Source: Candidatus Aerophobetes bacterium Ae_b3b
GTDB lineage: Bacteria > Aerophobota > Aerophobia > Aerophobales > AE-B3A
DNA length: 27,464 bases
Direction: 5' to 3'
Assembly: GCA_005223085.1 (NCBI GenBank)
Contig: NJBP01000027.1
Span: 1-27,464 of the forward strand
Part shown: piece by piece, positions 1 through 5,244 of the stretch
How the letters are laid out: every line of letters starts with the position of its first letter
Numbering within the stretch: position 1 is the first letter of the stretch
Made by a program: the position numbers and the translations under genes
The notes under the pieces: model-generated
What the model was told of the DNA's origin: nothing
The model's database searches: none
Seen by the model: the letters and a program-made list of their open reading frames with translations, nothing else

Positions 1-456
1 ACTAAACTCTAGCGAAAGACCGGTCAAGCCTACGCCGTAGGCCTAGGAGGCTTATACCAAAGTCCAAACAAAAAATTAACCAGCGGCTTCACTCTCCAAA
101 ATACTGGAACCAAGCTCAAAATGGAAGATAGAGAGCAAGCAGATCCTCTCCCTCAGAATCTCAAACTTGGCATCTCTTATAAGCTCCTTAATAGCAACCC
201 TCACAGCCTCATCTTCGGCTTCGATATTGATAAACCCACTGCTTCCGACACCGATACAGCCCTAAGTCTAGGCACAGAATACTGGTACCGGGGTCTCATA
301 GCTCTTCGCTTGGGATACCTAAACAAAGAAGGAAATGTAAAAGGAATGACCCAAGGCATAGGCATCAGCTATCGTGGATATCAATTAGACTTTGCCAACA
401 TCCCCTGGGGTGAATTAGGCAACGTTCAGCGAATATCTTTAACCATAAAATTCTAA
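1..456 (+). pseudogene. C-terminal part of a PorV/PorQ-like outer-membrane beta-barrel protein, with an in-frame stop
   Basis: The frame ending at 456 reads as amphipathic beta strands typical of the C-terminus of PorV/PorQ-family (type IX secretion-associated) barrels. These include a conserved Leu-Gly-x-Glu-Tyr-Trp segment near 265-290, an Ala-Leu-Arg-x-Gly-Tyr strand near 301-318, and a final strand with Gly-Glu-Leu-Gly-Asn-x-x-Arg-Ile-Ser-Leu. Family-like sequence clearly continues upstream of the first ATG at 121 (a Tyr-Ala-Val-Gly-Leu-Gly-Gly-Leu-Tyr strand from about 31), so that ATG is not the true start. A TAG lies in the same frame at 10-12, with no ATG, GTG or TTG between it and 121. 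The gene is therefore either broken by a nonsense mutation or frameshifted close to the window edge. The family match is made by eye from strand motifs, without a search. No intact partner gene is visible. Confidence 0.6.
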
Positions 457-598
457 AGATAAATAGCCACCTTACTTTCTGTTTTTAAAGGCGACCTTAC
501 TATCACTAAGTAATTTGCCCTCTTCTGTGTAAAAGTAAGACATTCATCCTTCTCCTCTCATCTAAAATCCCCATTTTATCAGCATCCCTATTTACAGA

Positions 599-628
599 TT
601 GAGGACATCTTGTCCTCTTTTATATAAT
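599..628 (+). promoter_or_regulatory. Promoter with a 17-bp inverted repeat in its -35/spacer region
   Basis: TTGAGG at 599-604 and TATAAT at 623-628 are separated by 18 bp. A perfect inverted repeat, GAGGACA-TCT-TGTCCTC (601-617), overlaps the -35 and spacer and is followed by TTTTAT. It could be an operator, or a weak intrinsic terminator for upstream transcripts. A second possible promoter, TTGACA at 630-635 with TAAGCT at 653-658, lies just downstream. Assigned from consensus match and spacing only. Confidence 0.45.
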
Positions 629-634
629 GTTGAC

Positions 635-801
635 AAGTCCGCAGGAAAAAGCTAAGCTAAAGCTGAACCCTGGGAGAAAAAAGTCCCTTTGCTCCTTAAA
701 GGAGCCGACAAGGAGTAAGCGATAGGAGAGCAATGAAAACCAGGAGTCGTAGCTCTCCCTCTGCATCCTTGTAGGGGAAACTACACTTTGTTGAAGGAGG
801 T
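635..801 (+). ncRNA. Candidate structured 5' leader upstream of the 65-residue protein gene (class unknown)
   Basis: Between the promoter and the strong Shine-Dalgarno (AAGGAGGTGGAGG, about 795-807) lie some 165 nt with several local stems: CTCCTT-AAAGGAG near 700, GGAGAGC (about 725) pairing with GCTCTCC (about 753) around a 20-nt loop, and GTAG-GGGAAA-CTAC near 772. I could not match it to a riboswitch class, T-box, tmRNA, group I or group II intron from memory. It could be a regulatory leader or part of a mobile-element RNA. Confidence 0.3.
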
Positions 802-810
802 GGAGGAATA

Positions 811-1008
811 ATGGCAAAAAAGAGGGATACTTATAAATATCGTTATATAGTTAAAAGAAGAGTACGTCACAGTGGTATAACAGATAATTTGGAACGAAGG
901 GAAAAAGAGCATCAGCGGAAGTGGCCTGGTGGGCACATTAGAAAGGTTGGATATGTCACCACGGAGGAGGCTGCTAGAGAGTGGGAGGATAAGCAGAAGA
1001 AAGCATAG
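811..1008 (+). CDS. Small GIY-YIG-like single-domain protein
   Basis: The 65-residue basic protein has the core of a minimal GIY-YIG-type fold. A Tyr-Arg-Tyr stretch (residues 10-12) stands where GIY would be. His-Ser-Gly-Ile-Thr (20-24) stands at the YIG strand. It is followed by Asn-Leu-Glu-Arg-Arg-Glu-x-Glu-His (26-34), the usual helix with conserved Arg and His. The C-terminus ends in a Glu/Lys-rich helix. Similar very short proteins of unknown role occur in bacteria, often called hypothetical. Nuclease activity is doubtful because the GIY and YIG motifs are degenerate and the catalytic Glu region is short. The ATG is supported by an excellent Shine-Dalgarno (AAGGAGGTGGAGGAATA before ATG). 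It sits alone behind a long structured leader, so translation or transcription may be controlled by that RNA. It could instead be a nucleic-acid-binding accessory protein of the island. Confidence 0.65.
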   Translation: MAKKRDTYKYRYIVKRRVRHSGITDNLERREKEHQRKWPGGHIRKVGYVTTEEAAREWEDKQKKA

Positions 1009-1026
1009 TTCCGATTAATAAAAAAA

Positions 1027-1050
1027 GGGGAGACTTTGGAGAGTCTCCCC
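1027..1050. terminator. Strong hairpin, terminator-like, better oriented for the minus strand
   Basis: GGGGAGACT (1027-1035) and AGTCTCCCC (1042-1050) form a perfect 9-bp stem with a 6-nt loop. On the plus strand it is preceded by six A and not followed by a T run, so the U-tract would lie on the minus-strand transcript. It still follows the 65-residue gene closely and may end its message. Confidence 0.5.
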
Positions 1051-1078
1051 GAAGCAAAAATTGAATCTGAAAACGGTA

Positions 1079-1198
1079 AATAATTATATCACTTCTTATA
1101 ATCAAGTCTTTAAGGAACTCTTGGGTTGGATTCCTTAATCAATTTAATTGGGATTGGTTTGCTACGCTTACCTTTAAAGGTTTACCAAAAGTAATTTA
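1079..1198 (+). pseudogene. Possible fragment of a rolling-circle Rep-like (HUH) protein
   Basis: In the frame ending at the TAA at 1196-1198 a short open stretch encodes Asn-Trp-Asp-Trp-Phe-Ala-Thr-Leu-Thr-Phe-Lys near 1147-1180. That resembles motif I (Phe-x-Thr-Leu-Thr) of HUH-type replication initiators. No HxH or Tyr motif follows, and there is no start codon with a ribosome binding site. If real, it is a small relic of a plasmid- or phage-type replication gene abutting the recombinase. The call rests on about ten residues. Confidence 0.2.
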
Positions 1199-1201
1199 AC
1201 T

Positions 1202-1729
1202 ATGCCCTACCAATACAAAAGAGAACCCTTAAATAATGATGAAGTAAACAGATTAACCAACGCCTGTGATACTTTCCGGGAGAAGTTTGTTGTCTGGACG
1301 CTTTTAGATACAGGTCTAAAACTCTCAGAGTTTGCCAACCTTAAAAAAGATAATATCCAGTGGCAGGAAAGAAGATTAGTTATTTATGGAAAGGGTGGTC
1401 CTTACGGTAAAAAGACAAAAAGAAGAATCATCCCGATGACCGAGAGGGTCAGAAGGTTAGTGGAGTATCACTTTGCCGAAAACAATGGTATCGGGGTAAC
1501 CAAAAGAACAGTTGCAAGGATAGTAAAGAAGGTAGCTGATAAAGCTGGAATCTCAAAACCCGTCTCTCCTCATGTTTTACGCCATACCTTCTCAGTTAAC
1601 TGCATCAAAAGGGGGATCTCCACCAGAGCCCTTCAAACGTTACTTGGTCATGATAGATTGATAACTACTGAACTTTATCTTAATTTATCACCAGAGGATG
1701 CTATCAGGGAGTTTTTAAATAAATGGTAA
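1202..1729 (+). CDS. Short tyrosine recombinase (catalytic domain only), catalytic Arg I replaced by Lys
   Basis: The 175-residue protein is essentially one XerC/D-like catalytic domain. The N-terminal SAM-like core-binding domain of typical 290-400-residue integrases is missing. Visible motifs are Thr-Gly-Leu-Lys-Leu-Ser-Glu (37-43), the beta-hairpin Lys in Gly-Lys-Gly-Gly (63-66), His-Val-Leu-Arg-His (124-128), Leu-Gly-His (148-150) and the nucleophile Tyr159 in Thr-Thr-Glu-Leu-Tyr. In active members the residue after Thr-Gly-Leu is Arg; here codon AAA gives Lys40, while His124, Arg127, His150 and Tyr159 are kept. It may be impaired or specialised. No clear Shine-Dalgarno precedes the ATG. 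The next gene is the TIR-like effector, about 100 bp downstream on the same strand, which suggests one cassette. Family assignment is secure; activity is not. Confidence 0.85.
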   Translation: MPYQYKREPLNNDEVNRLTNACDTFREKFVVWTLLDTGLKLSEFANLKKDNIQWQERRLVIYGKGGPYGKKTKRRIIPMTERVRRLVEYHFAENNGIGVTKRTVARIVKKVADKAGISKPVSPHVLRHTFSVNCIKRGISTRALQTLLGHDRLITTELYLNLSPEDAIREFLNKW

Positions 1730-1827
1730 GTAAAAGTCAGAAATTAAGATCCGTATTACTAAATAAAAAAATAAAACCAGTAGATTTTTTCAGTAAATAC
1801 ATAAACATTTTAATCCAAAGGTGAATT

Positions 1828-2667
1828 ATGACTTTTTATCATGTTAGAATTACACAGAAATCAAATAGAAGTAACGATGAAACTAAGGTTAATCTAACTG
1901 AGGAGGAATTGAAATCACGTTTTTTAGAACCATATGAAAAAGGTAAACCAATAATTATTAATGGTAAGACGATTACGATGGATGATCTAGAGAGGATACG
2001 GATTAGTAAGAGTAATCAACCCGCTGAATCTCTTATCGAAGAAATAAAACGTGAAGAAGCAAGTAGTTCTGTTGTATTCATTGGTGGTCCTTCATACGAA
2101 TGGGAAGCTGCTGACAAGGCTGAGGATGTCACTGATGATTTCATAAAGGGGTCACTCGGTTATAAAAAGAAAGAATATTTAAACCAAAAAAAGGGGCAAC
2201 CGAGTCCAATCACAACAAATAAAGTTTTTGTAGTCTACGGACATGATCACGCACTAAAAAACGATTTAGAGATATTTCTTAAAAATATAGGATTAGAGCC
2301 TATTGCATTACATAGGCAACCTGATGAAGGTTTAACAATAATCGAGAAATTAGAAAAATATACCGATGTGCAATACAGCTTTGTTTTACTTACTCCTGAT
2401 GATGTTGGTTATTCTATAGAGGAACTCCAAAAACTCGAAAAAGGTAGAACCTTAGAATACAGAGCCAGGCAAAATGTTATCTTTGAATTTGGATATCTTA
2501 TAGGAAGATTAGGTAGAAATAGAGTTTGTTGTATTTACAAGGAAAAAGTTACTTTGCCAACAGATATATCTGGGTTATTATATAAAAAAGTAAATACTTC
2601 AATAGAAGACATAGGATATCCCATTATAAAAGAATTAAAAACCGCGGGCTATCAACTTAACTTGTAA
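1828..2667 (+). CDS. TIR-like (CAP12/Pycsar effector-type) putative NADase
   Basis: Residues 132 to about 255 match the TIR-like domain once called predicted nucleotide-binding protein (PF10137 type). They open with Lys-Val-Phe-Val-Val-Tyr-Gly-His-Asp (132-140), then an amphipathic helix, Leu-Glu-Pro-Ile, Thr-Ile-Ile-Glu-Lys-Leu-Glu (170-176), Leu-Leu-Thr-Pro-Asp-Asp-Val-Gly (187-194), and Arg-Gln-Asn-Val-Ile-Phe-Glu-Phe-Gly-Tyr (214-223). In related TIR effectors of CBASS and Pycsar systems the domain hydrolyses NAD+, and a Glu in the helix around 173-176 is the likely catalytic residue by analogy. Residues 1-70 form a second conserved-looking segment (Tyr-His-Val-Arg-Ile, then Gly-Lys-Pro-Ile-Ile-Ile-Asn-Gly-Lys) seen with this family and perhaps used for sensing or oligomerisation. 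No cyclase, Argonaute or STING partner is adjacent. It lies between two recombinase genes, which fits an abortive-infection gene in a mobile cassette. AAAGGTGAATT precedes the ATG. Confidence 0.8.
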   Translation: MTFYHVRITQKSNRSNDETKVNLTEEELKSRFLEPYEKGKPIIINGKTITMDDLERIRISKSNQPAESLIEEIKREEASSSVVFIGGPSYEWEAADKAEDVTDDFIKGSLGYKKKEYLNQKKGQPSPITTNKVFVVYGHDHALKNDLEIFLKNIGLEPIALHRQPDEGLTIIEKLEKYTDVQYSFVLLTPDDVGYSIEELQKLEKGRTLEYRARQNVIFEFGYLIGRLGRNRVCCIYKEKVTLPTDISGLLYKKVNTSIEDIGYPIIKELKTAGYQLNL

Positions 2668-2779
2668 TCCCACACGAACTACCATCTACCTATTCAACTC
2701 GACCCACCAGCCAATAAGTCCAGATAGGCTTAGCGCCTGATTTTAAATAATCTACACTCACCTTACATTCGCATTTAGT

Positions 2780-2876
2780 ATACAAAAGCGAAATATTTTG
2801 CTAAAATGCCTCCTGAGATCCTGAAAAATAGATACCCCAAAAAGCTGAAATTATGGCAAAAATACAAAAGCGAAAT
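2780..2876 (+). repeat. 15-bp direct repeat, one copy inside the start of the second recombinase gene
   Basis: ATACAAAAGCGAAAT occurs at 2780-2794 and again at 2862-2876, where it encodes residues 4-8 of the recombinase. The copies are 82 bp apart. This could be a recombination core site duplicated by an excision event, a binding site for the recombinase, or chance. Confidence 0.5.
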
Positions 2877-3401
2877 TTTAAGGACAGCATCAAGTACCTC
2901 AAAAAAGATGAGTGGGATAAACTAAGAGGCAGCGTTGATAACTATCGGGATAAGCTGATAATTACCTTGCTTTGCGCTACTGGTATGAGAGTCGGGGAGT
3001 TTACCAAGCTCAGGGTGGAGGACATAGACTTCGAGGAGCGGTTCATCAGAATTCCTCCAGAGAATAGCAAGACTGGAGAAGGAAGGACCATCTTCGTGCC
3101 CAGGGAAGTGCTGAGTGATATAACAGCTTATTTGAAGCTAGAGAAGAAGAAAAATGGCAGGCTATTTGACCTGACCACCAGAAGGGTGCAGCAGCTTCTT
3201 AAAAAATACTCTTCCCGGGCAGGAGTGGAGGCCACGCCACATACTCTGAGACACACTCATGTAGTACATAGGCTCTTGGATAAAGTACCAATAACCGCTG
3301 TTCAGAAACAGGTCGGACATAAAAGACTGACTACCACCCAGATCTATAGCGACTTGGCCCCTGAGCAGGTGAGGGCGGCCTATGAGGAGACAACAAGGTG
3401 A
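2853..3401 (+). CDS. Short tyrosine recombinase (XerA/XerD-like), catalytic residues intact
   Basis: The 182-residue protein is again a lone catalytic domain with a short N-terminal extension. All expected residues are present: Arg46 in Thr-Gly-Met-Arg-Val-Gly-Glu, Lys73 in the beta-hairpin Asn-Ser-Lys-Thr-Gly, His130 and Arg133 in His-Thr-Leu-Arg-His, His156 in Val-Gly-His-Lys, and Tyr165 in Thr-Thr-Gln-Ile-Tyr. It is therefore more likely active than the recombinase at 1202. Proteins of this size without a core-binding domain occur in integron-like or archaeal-type Xer groups and in decayed integrases; which applies here is unclear. Its stop overlaps the start of a lipoprotein fragment. Only a weak ribosome-binding site (AAAAGCTGA) lies before the ATG. 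Its codon choice and composition look richer in GC than the TIR-like gene just upstream. Confidence 0.85.
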   Translation: MAKIQKRNFKDSIKYLKKDEWDKLRGSVDNYRDKLIITLLCATGMRVGEFTKLRVEDIDFEERFIRIPPENSKTGEGRTIFVPREVLSDITAYLKLEKKKNGRLFDLTTRRVQQLLKKYSSRAGVEATPHTLRHTHVVHRLLDKVPITAVQKQVGHKRLTTTQIYSDLAPEQVRAAYEETTR

Positions 3402-3547
3402 AAAGAAAATATTTGCTGTTGCTCCTGATACCCTTGGCAGTAGCCTTGAGTGGCTGCCGGAGGAAGCATTTCGCACCACCGCCCCTGCAAGCCCCCAGCA
3501 ACTTGACCGCAACAGCAGTAAGCTCGAGCCAGATCCATCTTACTTAG
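3398..3547 (+). pseudogene. Truncated lipoprotein with the start of a fibronectin type III domain
   Basis: From GTG at 3398, overlapping the recombinase stop (GTGA), the frame gives a classic lipoprotein signal: Lys-Arg-Lys, a Leu-rich hydrophobic core, and the lipobox Leu-Ser-Gly-Cys with Cys at residue 20. This is followed by a Pro-rich linker and Ala-Pro-Ser-Asn-Leu-Thr-Ala-Thr-Ala-Val-Ser-Ser-Ser-Gln-Ile-His-Leu-Thr. That is the first strand of a bacterial FN3 domain, which normally continues with Trp. The frame stops at TAG 3545-3547 after 49 residues. No FN3 continuation is visible in any frame downstream. I read it as the 5' end of a surface lipoprotein gene cut by an insertion or deletion, left beside the recombinase. 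It might express a short lipopeptide, but nothing supports that. Confidence 0.65.
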
Positions 3548-3786
3548 CAAGAATATGGATGTACAATGAGGATTATTTTAGGGTTTTGTGTCCTACTATG
3601 TGGGGAATTCAACACCAGACAAGAAGTTCAGATCACGTTCAAAGGTGTCCAATGGGGCAGGATTGGACGCATAAAATATCGAGTTGTAGCGAAATTTTAC
3701 TCGGCCATACCGTGCTGTACATCTCGATATTAATCAATAGAATTACGTTGTATTAAGTGTGGTAAGTTTTGTCGGGTGCAGGGGGC

Positions 3787-3824
3787 TTGACAATCTGATT
3801 TTTTCTGCTATATATATAGCAGAA
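3787..3824 (+). promoter_or_regulatory. Promoter with a perfect 22-bp palindrome over the -10
   Basis: TTGACA lies at 3787-3792. A TATATA -10 follows after 16 or 18 bp inside the perfect palindrome TTCTGCTATAT/ATATAGCAGAA (3803-3824). The palindrome is placed as a repressor operator, and the next gene encodes an HTH protein that may bind it. Confidence 0.65.
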
Positions 3825-3842
3825 TGTCGAAAAGGAGACGAA

Positions 3843-4193
3843 ATGGCAAATAACCTGCAACAAACGGACGAGGTCAATCTACGGTATGTGCAATTGGCCA
3901 GAAGACACGGCTTAAATCCGGTATGGCTAAGAGAGATCATTGATTTACGAAATCGGGGATTTAATTACTCGCAAATTGCTGAACGCACAGGTATATCCCG
4001 GGAAACAGTTGCGAATTACCTACAGAGACTGAGATCCATGGATCGAAGGGATTACTGGCTATTGGTAATTGGCGCAGGCTTAATTATTGCAGGTGTGGGC
4101 ATAATTTCGTATTTTCTTGAGAGACGTGGATCTTCAACACCACCAAGCGCACCCCCAATACCGACATCGGGTGGCACAAGTAGAACTCAGTAA
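3843..4193 (+). CDS. Membrane-anchored helix-turn-helix protein
   Basis: Starting at ATG 3843, preceded by AAAAGGAGACGA, the protein has 116 residues. Residues about 30-65 form a helix-turn-helix (Gly-Phe-Asn-Tyr-Ser-Gln-Ile-Ala-Glu-Arg-Thr-Gly-Ile-Ser-Arg-Glu-Thr-Val), like resolvase or sigma-region-4 type HTHs. Residues about 74-92 are a single hydrophobic transmembrane helix (Leu-Leu-Val-Ile-Gly-Ala-Gly-Leu-Ile-Ile-Ala-Gly). A short Arg-Arg stop-transfer sequence and a Ser/Pro/Thr-rich tail follow. The HTH would be cytoplasmic with the tail outside. I do not recognise a named family. The strong promoter with a palindromic operator suggests autoregulation. The following gene is an excisionase-like protein 10 bp downstream, so the two probably form the control operon of the island. 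An upstream ORF extension exists but lacks a ribosome-binding site and would span the promoter. Confidence 0.7.
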   Translation: MANNLQQTDEVNLRYVQLARRHGLNPVWLREIIDLRNRGFNYSQIAERTGISRETVANYLQRLRSMDRRDYWLLVIGAGLIIAGVGIISYFLERRGSSTPPSAPPIPTSGGTSRTQ

Positions 4194-4203
4194 GGGTTTT
4201 AAA

Positions 4204-4392
4204 ATGCTAAGTAGAAGACTTATCAGTGTAAAAGAAGCTGCCAAGATGCTTGGTATCAGTATTCATACCTTGTATTCCTGGGTTAGTCAGCGCAAAATAC
4301 CATTTGTCAAGTGTGGAAGAAGGACTGAGTTCGATATAAAAGATCTGGATGCTTGGATTGAGAAAAACAAAACTAGTGAGCAGGAATTTTGA
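4204..4392 (+). CDS. Excisionase-like MerR-type HTH protein (HTH_17/AlpA-like)
   Basis: The 62-residue protein begins at ATG 4204, just 10 bp after the membrane HTH gene, with TAAGGG upstream. It carries the typical small excisionase or AlpA fold: Ile-Ser-Val-Lys-Glu-Ala-Ala-Lys-Met-Leu-Gly-Ile-Ser (residues 6-18), Thr-Leu-Tyr-Ser-Trp-Val, the wing Arg-Lys-Ile-Pro-Phe-Val-Lys-Cys-Gly-Arg-Arg, and Asp-Leu-Asp-Ala-Trp-Ile. Such proteins bind attachment-site DNA and steer an integrase toward excision, or regulate mobile-element genes. It lies next to an integrase relic whose ATG is at 4482, the usual xis-int order. Since the integrase is broken, its original role is probably lost here unless it acts on one of the other recombinases. 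An alternative start further upstream (4117) would overlap the previous gene and lacks support. Confidence 0.8.
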   Translation: MLSRRLISVKEAAKMLGISIHTLYSWVSQRKIPFVKCGRRTEFDIKDLDAWIEKNKTSEQEF

Positions 4393-4481
4393 GTAAAAAG
4401 GCAGGTCATATTGACGGATAGGAACAATTTGTTTAGACTCTTAGTACCTCATAACTTTTTTTCATCTCAAAAGGGTGATTA

Positions 4482-5190
4482 ATGGGAGTATACAAAAAGG
4501 GCATAAACTGGTATATAGACTACTACCTTTAACACGGGAATGAGAAAAAGCGAGATCTTGCATCTCAAGCGGAGCGATATTGACTTCAGGAACAAAATCA
4601 TATACCTCGTACAAACCAAGAACAGGGAAGTAAGGGAAATTCCTATGACCGATTTAGTTTTCAAAACTCTTCTTAAGGTTAGGAAGAATCCTAACAGTCC
4701 TTATGTTTTCTGTAAAAAGGATGGAAGTCCCTATAGAGACATAAGAGGTGGATTTACTAATGCTTTAAAAAGAGCGGGAATAAGAGATTTCCGATTTCAC
4801 GATTTAAGACACACTTTTGCTTCCCATCTGGTGATGGCAGGGGTTGATTTAAAGACAATACAGGAGCTTCTAGGACACAAGACTTTTGAGATGACTTTAA
4901 GATATTCTCATCTTTCTCCGGATCACAAACGCCGTGCTATAGAGATTCTAGGACGACGGATGGACACTATATGGACACCAAAGGTGAAAGCCAAAGAAAA
5001 AACAAGATTTGCAAACTTGCCAGAGTTTAGGTATAATGAGGATTGGGAAGGATATGCCGGAGTGGCGGAATCGGTAGACGCGCTGGACTCAAAATCCAGT
5101 GGGGTTTATCCCCCGTGTGGGTTCGACTCCCACCTCCGGCACCTTAGCGCGGGAGATTTGTCTCTTTTAGGAAAGCTCTTCTTCCCTTGA
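4482..5190 (+). pseudogene. Tyrosine integrase with internal deletion and frameshift, reading into tRNA-Leu
   Basis: An ATG at 4482 with AAAAGGGTGATTA upstream starts the usual integrase N-terminus (Met-Gly-Val-Tyr-Lys-Lys-Gly-x-Asn-Trp-Tyr-Ile-Asp-Tyr-Tyr). After only 16 codons it hits TAA at 4530-4532. From 4531 another frame carries the catalytic domain, starting abruptly at Asn-Thr-Gly-Met-Arg-Lys-Ser-Glu and continuing with His-Asp-Leu-Arg-His-Thr-Phe, Leu-Leu-Gly-His-Lys and Arg-Tyr-Ser-His. The arm-binding and core-binding domains, normally well over 100 residues, are missing: a deletion fused the two ends out of frame. A shortened catalytic protein of 216 residues could still start at ATG 4540. 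The frame runs through the whole tRNA-Leu gene to TGA 5188-5190, so its last 45 or so residues are translated tRNA sequence. This places the integrase at its own attachment site. Confidence 0.8.
5056..5141 (+). tRNA. tRNA-Leu (anticodon CAA)
   Basis: The acceptor stem GCCGGAG (5056-5062) pairs with CTCCGGC (5134-5140), and the discriminator is A5141. The anticodon stem CTGGA/TCCAG encloses the loop CTCAAAA, giving anticodon CAA. The long variable arm GGGG-TTTA-TCCCC marks it as class II, and the T arm is GTGGG-TTCGACT-CCCAC. CCA is not fully encoded (ACCT follows). It is the integration target implied by the integrase pointing into it. No second copy of its 3' end was seen elsewhere in the window, so the other island boundary lies outside it or is lost. 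Confidence 0.95.
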
Positions 5191-5244
5191 TTATCTTGTC
5201 CCTCAAACACTCTCGTCTACACGAAGGCGCTTAAAAGGGATGAT

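Larger units (their letters stand above)
457..810 (+). other. Intergenic stretch with promoter and leader, otherwise empty
   Basis: No credible gene lies here. Positions 457-598 show nothing I recognise. From 599 on there is a promoter with an embedded hairpin and a long structured leader, described in separate entries. Confidence 0.6.

Noticed and set aside
3382-3756. A 124-codon open frame overlapping the recombinase end
   Set aside because: Its first part is the wrong frame of the truncated lipoprotein; composition is not protein-like and there is no ribosome-binding site.
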